Source: CBDCWT01 sp965223305
GTDB lineage: Bacteria; Planctomycetota; Planctomycetia; Pirellulales; Pirellulaceae
Length of the DNA stretch: 64,000 bases
Assembly: GCA_965223305.1 (NCBI GenBank)
Contig: CBDCWT010000040.1
Coordinates: forward strand, 62,001 to 126,000
Reading direction: 5' to 3'
This document shows positions 17,441 to 26,023 of this stretch, piece after piece. The notes below the pieces were generated by a model. That model did no database searches. It saw only the letters and a list, made by a program, of their open reading frames with translations, and was not told the DNA's origin. Positions within the stretch are counted from its first letter, which is position 1. Every line of letters starts with the position of its first letter. Both the position numbers and the translations under genes were made by a program.

Positions 17441-18235
17441 GTGACGCGTCCGATCATCACACTGACCACTGATTTCGGTGAAGGCAGTCATTACGTCGCG
17501 CAGATGAAGGGCGTGATCTTGGGGCTGAACGCCGAGGCCACGATCGTCGACATCACGCACTCGATACCTGCTCAGAACATCGCGGCCGGCGCGCTGGCTT
17601 TGCGTGAAGTTTTCGAGAAGTTCCCGCAGGGAACGATCCACTTGTCAGTGGTCGACCCGGGTGTCGGTACGGACCGCAAGATCCTGGGCCTGCGCTGTGG
17701 CCCAGCGGCATTTGTCGCTCCTGACAACGGGCTATTGACGCTGGTGGCACGTCGCACACCGCCTGCCGAACTAGTGCAAATTGACAACACCAAGTATTGG
17801 CGTCAGCCTGTTTCGGCGACCTTTCACGGCCGGGACATCATGGCCCCGGTGGCGGCGCAGCTGTCCTTGGGTGTCCCGCTAAAAGAACTGGGCAGCCCCG
17901 TTTCGGAGTACACAACGCTGGACTGGCCGGGGGTCCAAGGCGCGGCGGGTCAACTGACCGGAACAGTGATCGCGATCGATGCTTTTGGCAACGCCATCAC
18001 GAATATTGACCGCGGTAACCTGCCGGCGGAGACCCCGCTCGACCAACTGGCCGTTCGCTGCCGCGCCCACCGAGCCGAGCGAGTCGCGCGGACCTATGGA
18101 GATGCCGGAAACGGCCAGCTTGTGGCGCTGTTCGGCTCGAACGGCGACCTGGAATTGGCCGTCGTTGGGGGAAACGCGGCCGAACGAGTCGGATGTCGTC
18201 CAGGCGACGAGGTCGTTGTGAGCTGGGAGAACTGA
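17441..18235 (+). CDS. SAM hydroxide adenosyltransferase (SAM hydrolase, DUF62 family)
   Basis: 264 residues from the GTG at 17441 (MTRPIITLTTDFGEGSHYV); a GTG at 17417 is in frame. Family signatures are LTTDFG, VDITHSIP, LSVVDPGVGT, FVAPDNGLL and, in the C-terminal domain, AIDAFGNAITNID. Relatives are fluorinase and chlorinase, but the common bacterial enzyme splits S-adenosylmethionine into adenosine and methionine using hydroxide. The next gene but one base-frame downstream (18360) encodes a second, stand-alone copy of the C-terminal domain. Confidence 0.88.
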   Translation: MTRPIITLTTDFGEGSHYVAQMKGVILGLNAEATIVDITHSIPAQNIAAGALALREVFEKFPQGTIHLSVVDPGVGTDRKILGLRCGPAAFVAPDNGLLTLVARRTPPAELVQIDNTKYWRQPVSATFHGRDIMAPVAAQLSLGVPLKELGSPVSEYTTLDWPGVQGAAGQLTGTVIAIDAFGNAITNIDRGNLPAETPLDQLAVRCRAHRAERVARTYGDAGNGQLVALFGSNGDLELAVVGGNAAERVGCRPGDEVVVSWEN

Positions 18236-18359
18236 ACCCACCCGAAAGGAGCGGCTGCGTGGCATACGACCGATTTGGGGCCGACGGCCGGGTGGCTTGG
18301 CCCGCGCGGGCGGAATCCTTAGAATGTGGCCTCTACAAAGTGTTTAGGGGGATTGCGCT

Positions 18360-18647
18360 GTGCCCGGAAAAATCGAAGGAACCGTCGCATCTGTGTCGGA
18401 GGCTGGGAATCTCGTCACGGATATTTCGGCGGAGCAGCTTGACGGAGTGCCACGGGGGGACTCCGTCACGGTGCGTTGTGACGATCATGAAACGAACGGC
18501 ATCTTTGAAGAGAACCATAACCAACCTGCGGCAACGCTGATCGCGGTGATTGGGGGCAGCGGCCAACTCGAGCTGGAAATCGTCGGTGACAGCGCAAAGA
18601 TCATGTTGGGTATCGCGGTCGGGGAAAGGGTCGAGGTGGAGTGGTAG
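18360..18647 (+). CDS. Stand-alone C-terminal domain of the SAM hydroxide adenosyltransferase family
   Basis: 95 residues from a GTG with GGGGGA upstream. It begins PGKIEGTVASVSEAGNLVTD, which aligns with TGTVIAIDAFGNAITNID in the full-length enzyme just upstream. It ends LELEIVGDSAKIMLGIAVGE, which matches LELAVVGGNAAERVGCRPGD there. The catalytic N-terminal domain is absent. It may be a partial gene duplication that now binds a ligand or partners the enzyme; this role is a guess. The last bases overlap the next gene (GTG at 18641 before the TAG at 18645-18647). Confidence 0.75.
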   Translation: MPGKIEGTVASVSEAGNLVTDISAEQLDGVPRGDSVTVRCDDHETNGIFEENHNQPAATLIAVIGGSGQLELEIVGDSAKIMLGIAVGERVEVEW

Positions 18648-19402
18648 CCGAGCCAGCTCCCAGGGCAGACTTGTCGAGTTTCCTTCTTCTTCAAGTGCGT
18701 AATCATGACGATCCCATGCGGGACCAGGAAGTGTCCTGTTTTGTACGGGCGTTGCACTGCCGCCGCGAGCAACTCTTCGTCTTCGATCTGCTAGCTGGCG
18801 CACCACCCGCCGCCCAGCTAGATCGGGCCGATGTCGTGTTCCTAGGTGGCAGCGGCGACTATTCAGTAGCTGCCGGCGGACCGTGGCTGCCGGCGGCGCT
18901 TGACACGATGCGGACGCTCTACGAGACGGGCAAGCCGACCTTCGCCTCGTGTTGGGGATTCCAAGCGATGGCCAAGGCATTGGGAGGTGAAGTGATCACC
19001 GACCTATCTCGTGCAGAGCTCGGCTCGGTCGAAGTTCGATTGACACCGGCTGGCCAAGCAGATCCGTTGATGTCGCGGCTGGGCGAGCGGTTCTTCGCAC
19101 AGATGGGACACCAGGACTGCGTTACCCAGCTTCCCCCGGAGGCGGTGTTGCTTGCCAGCTCCGAGCGGGTCACCAATCAGGCTTTTCGTTTCGCTGACAA
19201 GCCAATCTACTGCACACAGTTCCATCCGGAGCTGGATCGAGCCGCGCTCTTGGCTCGCGTCTCCGCCTACCCTTGGTATGTGGAGCAGATTTTGGGGAAG
19301 TCGATCGAGGAGTTCGAGGCGAGTTGCCGTGAAACACCCGAGACCGGCTCGCTGCTGGCCAACTTCCTGCAAGTGGCGCTGGAGTCGTCCGGGTCTGCCT
19401 GA
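18641..19402 (+). CDS. Class I glutamine amidotransferase domain protein (GMP-synthase-like)
   Basis: 253 residues. The class I GATase triad is visible: the nucleophile Cys in FASCWGFQAMAKALGG, and His-Glu in YCTQFHPELD. VVFLGGSGDYSV matches the oxyanion-hole strand. Such single-domain proteins resemble the GuaA or YfeJ-type GATases and may act as gamma-glutamyl hydrolases or supply ammonia. No synthetase partner is adjacent. It overlaps the SAM-hydrolase-related gene by 7 bases and so is probably translated from the same message. Confidence 0.82.
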   Translation: MVAEPAPRADLSSFLLLQVRNHDDPMRDQEVSCFVRALHCRREQLFVFDLLAGAPPAAQLDRADVVFLGGSGDYSVAAGGPWLPAALDTMRTLYETGKPTFASCWGFQAMAKALGGEVITDLSRAELGSVEVRLTPAGQADPLMSRLGERFFAQMGHQDCVTQLPPEAVLLASSERVTNQAFRFADKPIYCTQFHPELDRAALLARVSAYPWYVEQILGKSIEEFEASCRETPETGSLLANFLQVALESSGSA

Positions 19403-19421
19403 TCGGGCCAGCCAGCAGCTG

Positions 19422-20444
19422 TCACTGCGCGGCCGAGCGTGAGCCGTTGGGAGATCCGCCGATCGGAAAACCTTCCGGCAGCGGTCGGCTTGCCAGCAAA
19501 TACCCGCGGTCGTACATCGTCTTCTTCAGCGAACGGAACTCATTGAAACTGTCGGGGTAGGTCCAAACGGTAAGCGTCGTCCTCTCCGGCGGATGCTGAT
19601 CCAGGACCGCGCGGAAGTCCGAGCCTTCCGCCAAGGCGGTCGCGAGATCTTCGCCCAAGTCGTCCGCCACCGGAACCAACACGAAGTGATCCAGTTCGAT
19701 TCCTTGCTGCACAGCAACACCCACCCGCGTCGAGACGGCGTGACGGCGGCGGACCAGGGTGTACTTCATCCAGAAGCCGCCGACGGGACCGAGCGTTTCG
19801 GTGACCTGCTGGCGATCGCGCAACCGTCTCAGTCTTTGAGGCGCTTCGCTCTTGAGCTCGGCAACCAACTCCTGCCAGGGTATGACAACCAGCTTTCCTC
19901 CGCGGAGGCTAACGTGCAGCTCTCGGCCAAATACGGTCTTGGCCATCGGTGTCGGCAGATGCTCGATGACCGCCACCGGTGCGGCGGCCGATTGTAGCGA
20001 CCCGATCTGGTGCTGCACTTGCTCGAGTTCCGCCGCGGATTCCACAATGTCCCTGCGGACATCAAACTGGTCGCGTTGAGTCTCGTCCAGTTGACTTCTC
20101 CGATCGGCTAACAACTCTTCGGCAGCCTGCACGAGCAGTTGCACACGCTCTCGCTCCGCGCGACGGTAGTCGATATCGAGCTGCTGCCGCTTGATCTTGC
20201 TATCTATCTTGAAGATGTCGGCCTCGACAGCGGACGCGACTTGCGCTGCGTCATCCACACCGGCCTGTTGCTGCGACACCTCCGCAGCACGATCGGTTAG
20301 CGGTGCGGCTTCCAGGATGGCGTGCCTGGCGCGGACACCGATGACGATCACGAGAATGATGAGGATCCCCACCAGATTCGCTACGATGTCGAGAAACGAA
20401 TCTTGGCCAGGTCCTTCGGTTGCTGAAGTCGATTTACGTCGCAA
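19422..20444 (-). CDS. Single-pass membrane protein with coiled coil, ExbD/MotB-like N-terminus
   Basis: 340 residues, last gene of a leftward three-gene cluster. The N-terminus RRKSTSATEGPGQDSFLDIV leads into one membrane helix (NLVGILIILVIVIGV), as in ExbD and TolR. Residues 60-160 form a charged coiled coil (ADIFKIDSKIKRQQLDIDYR, AAEELLADRRSQLDETQRDQ). The C-terminal half is a folded domain with FGRELHVSLRGGKLVVIPW and TVWTYPDSFNEFRSLKKTMY. It lacks an OmpA-type peptidoglycan domain motif that I can recognise. The partner is likely the ExbB-like channel two genes upstream. Confidence 0.7.
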   Translation of the reverse strand: MRRKSTSATEGPGQDSFLDIVANLVGILIILVIVIGVRARHAILEAAPLTDRAAEVSQQQAGVDDAAQVASAVEADIFKIDSKIKRQQLDIDYRRAERERVQLLVQAAEELLADRRSQLDETQRDQFDVRRDIVESAAELEQVQHQIGSLQSAAAPVAVIEHLPTPMAKTVFGRELHVSLRGGKLVVIPWQELVAELKSEAPQRLRRLRDRQQVTETLGPVGGFWMKYTLVRRRHAVSTRVGVAVQQGIELDHFVLVPVADDLGEDLATALAEGSDFRAVLDQHPPERTTLTVWTYPDSFNEFRSLKKTMYDRGYLLASRPLPEGFPIGGSPNGSRSAAQ

Positions 20445-20504
20445 CAGCGGTTCCTCCGACTCTAACTACCTGTTGAAAAACGCGGCGTTCGTCTTGTTTC
20501 GGTC

Positions 20505-20985
20505 AGGCGCCGATCATCCGGGGGCGGGCGACGCTTCCGCGGAGCTGTTTCTTGGCCTTTCGTCGCTCGGGCGGGCGACGCTCCCGCGGAACCGTTCTTC
20601 GCCTGTCGGCGCTCGGGAGGGCGACGCTCCCGCGGAGCAGTTCTTCGCCTTTCGCAATTGGGCGGGCGACGCTTCCGCAGAACCCGTTCTTGGCCTTTCG
20701 GCGCTCGGGAGGGCGACGCTCCTGCGGAGCCGTTTTTCGCCTTCCGCAATTGGGCGGGCGACGCTCCTGCGGAGCCGCTCTTCGCCTGTCGCAATTGGGC
20801 GGGCGACGCTCCCGCGGAACCGTTCTTCGCCTGTAGGCTCGGCAGGAGCCTCGCCCTCCCGACCGTTTGACCAAGTCTCTTCGCCTTTCGGCTCGGCTGG
20901 AGCCTCGCCGTCCCGATCGATTGCCCAAAGTCTCTTTGCATTTTTCGGCTCGGCGGGAGCCTCGCCCTCCCGGCCGGTTTGACCT
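20505..20985. repeat. Array of the GGCTCGGCAGGAGCC element (family D)
   Basis: About nine imperfect copies of a unit centred on GGGCGACGCTCCTGCGGAGC, alternating with spacers such as CGTTCTTCGCCTTTCGCAAT. The last three copies are in the form GCTCGGCAGGAGCCTCGCCC. Each unit can fold as GGCTC-GGCAG-GAGCC. Long open frames across it are an artefact of the repeat and its GC content. Single copies occur at about 33780-33808, 34190-34219 and 36225-36252. Confidence 0.85.
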
Positions 20986-20995
20986 GCTCGACAAA

Positions 20996-22564
20996 TCATC
21001 GATCGACGATCCTTTGTACTTCAAGTCCGCTGCCATCGAGCAGCTGCGCGAGTCGTTGAAAGGACGACTCGCCGCCGGGCGCCACGGTGACCCGCAGCTT
21101 CGGCTCCCAGTACCCGCCCGCGACAGCAATTCCCCATCGCCCGACGTGTTCCCAGATCGCGTCGACAAAGCGGTCGACGATGGCCGACGGGCCGTTTGGC
21201 ATCTCCAGCACGCGCGGAGCGCGAGGATCCGCCCGCTCTGGCAAGATCACAAGGCGATCGGACTGGCAGACGATGCGAATTGGACGAGTAATCGCGGTGG
21301 CGCCCGCGGGCGCTTGCGGGACCGCCCAATCTTTGCCGCGCGTCCGGGACAGCGAGACGCTGGCACCCGCCGATCCTGGCGCCGCCGGTGCGTCCAAGCC
21401 GCCGGGCGTCCCGGCAGCAGCGACCGGCTCCGCGCTGCGATTTGCCGCGGCGCGGCGGTTGGCAGAGGCGGACGGAGATCGGACTGAGCCCGCCTCTCTG
21501 AATCTCCCTTCGACCCCATCCGACCCATTCGAGGCGCCGGCGCCCGCGAAAGTGCCGCCAAGCCCGGTATGGGCAGCGCCGGCGAGCCCTGCTCGGAGTG
21601 AGGAAGCCGAGAAATCGCCTAATCCGTCCCCTCCAAATTGGCTGGGCATGGCAGCTGCCAAGGCCAACTGCCGTTGGCGGGCATCCTGAATCGTCGCCTC
21701 GAGCAGCTGTTTGAGATGCGGATCGACAGCCGGATAGGCCAGTTTCATTTCCTGATCGATCAGCTCGTAGCCGAATTCGTCATCCCAAGCCTTCATGGCC
21801 AATCTGGCCACGTTGTAGGCAATGGCGCCGTCGGGTCTAACCACCAGCAGCGGATACGGCTCACCGTACAGTTCGTCGGCCCCAATTCTCGCCAGGTGCT
21901 CGCGGGTGGCCCGCAGGGCTGCGTCGAGCGGATTGCCGGGGCCCAGCGGGCCGTCGAAGTCGCGGGCTGTCAGCACGACCCCTTCGGGCTGAAGGATGAT
22001 GCCGTTCGCGGTGCATTCGATGAAGATCGGCCGCCGCTGCGTACCATTCGGGCCGAGGTAGGGAATGATGGCGAACGAGCGGGGTCGGCTCTCCGCTTCA
22101 CCGCGGACGCGCTCAAGCTCCGCCCTCGCGGCGGCGAGCTGTCTTTGCAGCTGCTCGCGCTGTTGGCTCGCCGTCTCTCGAGTCTGGTTTGACTCGGTCT
22201 GCAGGTCGACGAGCTCCGCGGCGGTCGCCTGCAAAGCGGCCCATTTCTCTTCCAGCCGTCGGATGTGGTCCTCCAGATGCGCCAGCTGAAGTCGTGAGTC
22301 AGCAAGTTTTTCAGCCAGCTCTCCACGTTGCTTCTGCAAGATCTCCCGCCGCCACTCGTGGTTGCTCTGCTGTTGCCGCAGGCTCGCGATGACCTCCTCC
22401 TCTTCTCCCGAGCCCGACTCAGCTGCCACCGACGCCTCTGCTCTGGCCTGCTGGACGACGAGCACCAGCAGGACGATCAGTGCGCCCATGGTGCAAATCA
22501 AGACCGCCAGAAACGGAAACAGGGCGACGCTGACCGTCGGTCTGAGCAATCGTCGGCGTCTCAT
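20996..22564 (-). CDS. Large single-pass membrane protein with coiled coil (ExbD-like)
   Basis: 522 residues. The N-terminus RRRRLLRPTVSVALFPFLAV is followed by a membrane helix (LICTMGALIVLLVLVVQQA), as in ExbD-type stators. A long coiled coil covers about residues 55-160. A globular block follows (FAIIPYLGPNGTQRRPIFIE, LLVVRPDGAIAYNVARLAMK), then a Gly/Ala/Ser-rich linker (about 300-400) and a second domain (IRIVCQSDRLVILPERADP) resembling the first in length and role. The start overlaps the stop of the ExbB-like gene by four bases (22561-22564), so the two are coupled. Confidence 0.72.
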   Translation of the reverse strand: MRRRRLLRPTVSVALFPFLAVLICTMGALIVLLVLVVQQARAEASVAAESGSGEEEEVIASLRQQQSNHEWRREILQKQRGELAEKLADSRLQLAHLEDHIRRLEEKWAALQATAAELVDLQTESNQTRETASQQREQLQRQLAAARAELERVRGEAESRPRSFAIIPYLGPNGTQRRPIFIECTANGIILQPEGVVLTARDFDGPLGPGNPLDAALRATREHLARIGADELYGEPYPLLVVRPDGAIAYNVARLAMKAWDDEFGYELIDQEMKLAYPAVDPHLKQLLEATIQDARQRQLALAAAMPSQFGGDGLGDFSASSLRAGLAGAAHTGLGGTFAGAGASNGSDGVEGRFREAGSVRSPSASANRRAAANRSAEPVAAAGTPGGLDAPAAPGSAGASVSLSRTRGKDWAVPQAPAGATAITRPIRIVCQSDRLVILPERADPRAPRVLEMPNGPSAIVDRFVDAIWEHVGRWGIAVAGGYWEPKLRVTVAPGGESSFQRLAQLLDGSGLEVQRIVDR

Positions 22565-23898
22565 GCGGCCCGGCCCTTATCGTCGGGCGCGGTGAGATCC
22601 ACTTGCGGCGCCCGGTCGGCTGCACCCAGCCGGACATTGAGCAAGTGAATTGCGGCCGACAGACTCATCACGGTGTCTTCAAAATTCCGTGATCCGGCCA
22701 ACGCCTGCAAGTTGTCATTCAATGCTCTTTCCAGCTTGATCACATCGCCGGTGGCCTCCAGCACCTGTGCCATCATCTCGCTTTGGCGCGTCATCTCGGA
22801 TTGTTGTTGGTGCAGTTGACGCGCGCTATCCGAGAGTGCGGTTTGCCACTGCTCCCAGCGCATCCGCATCTGTTCGTCGGCCTGCATTTCTGCGCTGACC
22901 ATCCGCTCGCCCATGCGGTCGATCGATCTCTCCAGCGACTCGGTCAGCGCATCGCGAACTTGAGCACCAGAGGATTCCAACATCAGGCTCCATCTGTCAC
23001 CCGCATGGTCGATCGTCCGTTCCCAATGCTCTGTTTGCCGACGAACCATCTCCTCGGTCGACTCCAACACAGCCTCCCCCATGCGTTGTACCGCCGCCAA
23101 GTGGGGTTCCAGATCGGCCTCTTCGTCGAGGATTCTGCCAGTCAGTTCGTCACTTGTGCGTTGGTCGACTGCCACCAGCAGCTGAGTTTCCAGGCGATCA
23201 ACGACAAACTGAAGGAACATCAAAATGATCGACAAAGAGAGCGCCAGCGCCGTCGTGTCGAACGCCACGTAGAGGCCGGAAAGTAGCGCGTTCATCGCCT
23301 CCTTCGGATCACTCGCCAGCAACTCCGATTGTGTGCCCAGGTCACCGAGAGCCTGCGTGATGCCGATCACAGTCCCCAGAAACCCGAGCATTGGAGTCGC
23401 CCAGATAATGATCCGTACGAGGGCGTAGCTTTCCTGCTGGCGGGACACGTCTGTATCCGCCAGATATTTCAATTCCTCGTCGAGCCCGGCGGCAGACGAC
23501 TTCCGGGTGACGAAATCAAGCGCGTGATAGAGCCGCTGCCCCAGGTACGACTCACGCTGGGAACGGGGCCATTGTTCGACTTGTTCGAGCAGGCCGGGCA
23601 CCTCTTCCAGCGTCAATTCGCCGTCGGTGGGAACCTCCAACACCGCCCGCCCCAACGACACGTATTGGACGGCGACCTCACCCAGCTTGATCATCAGGGC
23701 TGCCACACCCACGAAGAACATCGCGGTGACGAAGTAAGAAACCGGATGCGCGGCAAAGTACCGATGCATCGCCTCCGATTGCAGCGGACCTTGGAACAAC
23801 AGCACATAGAACAGACTGCAGACGGCCAGCCCCACAACGAGCGGCCACCCCAACGAACTCAATGTACCCCAGATTGAAAAGCGTTCTGCTTGCCGCAT
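22561..23898 (-). CDS. MotA/TolQ/ExbB-family proton channel protein
   Basis: 445 residues with membrane helices at about residues 12-35, 54-76, 160-185 and 205-230. The family core is IIIWATPMLGFLGTVIGITQALGDL, followed by LLSGLYVAFDTTALALSLSIILMFLQF, the usual ExbB/TolQ/MotA channel helices. A long C-terminal cytoplasmic region (about 240-430) is coiled coil. These proteins form proton-driven rotary or pulling motors with ExbD/TolR/MotB-like partners, and two such partners follow directly. First gene of the cluster, preceded by 70 bases and then a fold-back repeat. What the motor drives is unknown. Confidence 0.85.
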   Translation of the reverse strand: MRQAERFSIWGTLSSLGWPLVVGLAVCSLFYVLLFQGPLQSEAMHRYFAAHPVSYFVTAMFFVGVAALMIKLGEVAVQYVSLGRAVLEVPTDGELTLEEVPGLLEQVEQWPRSQRESYLGQRLYHALDFVTRKSSAAGLDEELKYLADTDVSRQQESYALVRIIIWATPMLGFLGTVIGITQALGDLGTQSELLASDPKEAMNALLSGLYVAFDTTALALSLSIILMFLQFVVDRLETQLLVAVDQRTSDELTGRILDEEADLEPHLAAVQRMGEAVLESTEEMVRRQTEHWERTIDHAGDRWSLMLESSGAQVRDALTESLERSIDRMGERMVSAEMQADEQMRMRWEQWQTALSDSARQLHQQQSEMTRQSEMMAQVLEATGDVIKLERALNDNLQALAGSRNFEDTVMSLSAAIHLLNVRLGAADRAPQVDLTAPDDKGRAA

Positions 23899-23964
23899 GG
23901 TGCTCTGCGTCCTTTCTGGAGAGCTCTGGGAATTCTCCGGCAGTGGAGACTCCAGTTGCCTGCT

Positions 23965-24142
23965 AGCCCGAATTATTCATGAGCGATCTGCTGCGAGGTC
24001 GTAAGTCCATCCGTGGCTTCGTCATGCTTCACAATTCTCCCTCCACGTATTGCTTCAATACGCCTGCGGAAGAATTGCTCGCCTTCCTTGCCACGAACGT
24101 ACTTACAACCTCTCGCGACGATCTTCATGAATAATCCCGGCT
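23965..24142. repeat. Fold-back repeat family B, full copy
   Basis: 178 bp with the ends AGCCCGAATTATTCATGA and TCATGAATAATCCCGGCT. The internal arms and central hairpin match those of 13138-13315, here in the opposite orientation. It sits just upstream of the ExbB-like gene. Confidence 0.88.
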
Positions 24143-24234
24143 AGCGGGCCTAGTTCGACAAACGGTGATCAGCTGCCGCCCGCTTGTCCTCCAAATCGGC
24201 CTAATCGTCATAGTTGAATGAGGATTTGTCACCG

Positions 24235-24457
24235 AAAAAGATCCCCCCTTCGTCAGGGGTTACCCGATCGGCAAATATGGCCAAAGTCCGGCGGCAACTT
24301 TGGCCGATATCTGGCCCAAGCACGGCTAGTATGCAGAAGAGGTTTTGCGTACCGGGCTGATGTGGTGCCGGCCAGCCGCTTGCACCGACTGCGATATCCC
24401 AGGGGGGGACGTGAGCCCGGGGTTCCTTAAATGCGACTCCCGGGCTCTTTTTTTTTT
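24235..24457 (+). ncRNA. Candidate structured non-coding RNA ending in an intrinsic terminator
   Basis: No protein frame is convincing here, but several stems can be drawn in order. CCCC-(TTCGTCA)-GGGG lies near 24245-24259. GGCCAAAGT (24279-24287) pairs with ACTTTGGCC (24297-24305). CTGGCC (24311-24316) pairs with GGCCAG (24370-24375), enclosing GCAGAA-GAGG-TTTTGC (24333-24348). The region then ends in a perfect terminator. I compared it by eye with RNase P RNA, SRP RNA, tmRNA and 6S RNA and saw none of their signature motifs. No clear promoter was found, so the 5' end is a guess. Confidence 0.45.
24413..24457 (+). terminator. Strong rho-independent terminator
   Basis: GAGCCCGGG (24413-24421) pairs perfectly with CCCGGGCTC (24439-24447), with a 17-base loop and ten consecutive T (24448-24457). 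No gene lies directly upstream on this strand, which is the main reason to suspect an RNA gene. Confidence 0.9.
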
Positions 24458-24465
24458 GATCTCTG

Positions 24466-25170
24466 GTAGCCGAACTCGCCAGAATTTGGACGGATCGGCG
24501 GTCCACCAAACCAAACTCTGGCGAGTTCGGCTACGCTCTGGCGAGTTCGGCTACGGATCGATTGTCGGTGGACGAACCTGCGACATCGCCGGGATGCTTG
24601 CTGCGCTGCAAGCGCTGGGCAGCTTTTCTCAACAGGCAGCGACACGGCCCCTCCCCACCGAGGTTGCGCGGCTTCTAAGCGGTCTCGTCTTTCGTCACTC
24701 TCCCCCTCGGAGGCCGTGTAGCTTTTAAGTTTGTGCGTGATTTCGTCTTTCGTCACTCTCCCCTCGGGGAGAGTCGGCCCGAAGGGCCGGAGAGGGGGGA
24801 GCCCTCCCCGACGCTACGCGCCGGTTTCGCTGGGGAACCGTGGGCTAACGCCCAGCGGCTGATTTGCAGCGTAGGGGTAGGCCGGAACAAGCGGCGCAAA
24901 AGAAGCTTCCATCAGCCTACGATTTCCCCGCCGCGCAGTTCCGGCACGCGCCTTGGTGCCCGCCGGAACAGCGCGGCGCTCACGGAGTGTGAAGCCAGAG
25001 CTCTCCCGCCGCTTGTTCCGGCCTACTTTCTCGCGAAAAGCCAATCGCAACTCCAGGGAGGACGGCCATCAGCCGGAATGCGTTAGCATCCGGTTTTGGG
25101 ATGAACCGTGGGCTAACGCCCAGCGGCTGATTTGGAGCCTAGCCGAATTCGCCAGAGTTTGGTGGATTGC
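24466..25170. repeat. Repeat mosaic before queD (families A and others)
   Basis: A family A hairpin with an extra right arm lies at 24466-24554. The segment at about 24713-24803, with CTCCCCTCGGGGAGAGTCGG, is the inverted counterpart of about 8421-8505. Two inverted copies of the CAGCCGCTGGGCGTTAGCCC element start at about 24834 and 25104, and a left family A arm lies at 25140-25162. A GTTCCGGC / GCCGGAAC pair brackets the middle. No gene is supported in this stretch. Confidence 0.7.
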
Positions 25171-25276
25171 ATGCAGCGTAAGAGCTGCACGCCCTCGTCA
25201 GCGGGCAGACGGCTTCGCTAGAATACTCCGTGCTGCGACATGGTCTTGCCGCTAAGCCCGCCACATCGGAGTTGCT

Positions 25277-25690
25277 ATGTTTCGCGTGAGTCGGGAGATC
25301 GACTTCTGTTACGGACACCGTCTGCTGAACTACGACGGAAAGTGCCGGTTCCTCCACGGCCACAACGGGCGAGCAGTGATCACGTTGCAGTCCGAGAACC
25401 TCAGCGAGCAGGGAATGGTCGTCGACTTCAGAGAGATCAAAGAAGTGATCAGCAAGTGGATTGACGAGAACTTGGACCATCGGATGATCCTGCACGTCGA
25501 CGATCCGGTCGTCCCGCATCTTCGTGAGCTGGGAGAGCCGATGCATCTGATTGACGTCAACCCAACCGCCGAGAACATCGCCAAGCTGATTTCCGACTTC
25601 ACGCTCAGCCAGGGGTTTCCGATCGTCGAAACGCGGCTGTGGGAAACCCCGCGTTGCTATGCCACTCACAGGCCAGCGCGAGAACAATGA
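25277..25690 (+). CDS. queD: 6-carboxytetrahydropterin synthase / 6-pyruvoyl-tetrahydropterin synthase family
   Basis: 137 residues. Zinc ligands are in FCYGHRL and FLHGHNG, with the catalytic Cys in GKCRFLHGH (C-x3-H-G-H). MVVDFREIKEVISKWIDENLDH and the PTAENIAKLI block are typical of QueD. The enzyme makes 6-carboxy-tetrahydropterin for queuosine and 7-deazaguanine synthesis. The C-terminal VETRLWETPRCYATH is also conserved. No other queuosine genes are in view, so a pterin role remains possible. Confidence 0.88.
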   Translation: MFRVSREIDFCYGHRLLNYDGKCRFLHGHNGRAVITLQSENLSEQGMVVDFREIKEVISKWIDENLDHRMILHVDDPVVPHLRELGEPMHLIDVNPTAENIAKLISDFTLSQGFPIVETRLWETPRCYATHRPAREQ

Positions 25691-26023
25691 CTAATGACTA
25701 AGGCCTAATGACTAATGAAGTTCGGCATTAGGTCATTAGGTCATTCGTTAGGCATTAGTCCTTAGACCTTAGTCATTCACCCCAGACCTGACCTTGTTGC
25801 GGGGAAATCCGCAGGATAGACTGCGCCTGTCGTTGTCGGGAGTCGTTTGCCGCCAATGACTTACGGCCATCGAAGTCAGACTGGCAGGGTCGCCCCCAAA
25901 GGACGCACTGCTGGCAGCCCCCGACGCCGTTACTCGTTGGCAGGAAAAACCTTGAATCAGGATCTGCCGCTTTTAGAATAGATCCTAAAGGCCACAGATC
26001 CCCTATTTTGCACGGAGGCAAAA
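25685..26023. repeat. Repeat family E (TAATGACTAATG) and intergenic sequence
   Basis: 25685-25780 is built from short units such as CTAATGACTAATGAAGTTCG and their inverses (GGTCATTAGGTCATTCGTTA), forming a long imperfect hairpin just past the queD stop. A similar element is at 53753-53920. The remaining bases to 26023 show no gene; GGAGGCAAAA lies directly before the next start. Confidence 0.65.

Noticed and set aside
20505..20985. CRISPR-like array
   Set aside because: Units vary in length and sequence, spacers are themselves repeats, and no cas genes are nearby.
20462..21168. Long open frames across 20.5-21.2 kb
   Set aside because: They are read-through of GC-rich repeats and antisense shadows of the neighbouring gene.
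19422..23898. Zorya-type anti-phage system (ZorA/ZorB-like genes)
   Set aside because: No OmpA-like domain in either partner that I can see and no ZorC, ZorD or ZorE nearby.
24235..24457. RNase P RNA, SRP RNA, tmRNA or 6S RNA
   Set aside because: Their signature sequences (for example the RNase P CR-I core or the SRP GGAA/AGCAG loop) are absent.
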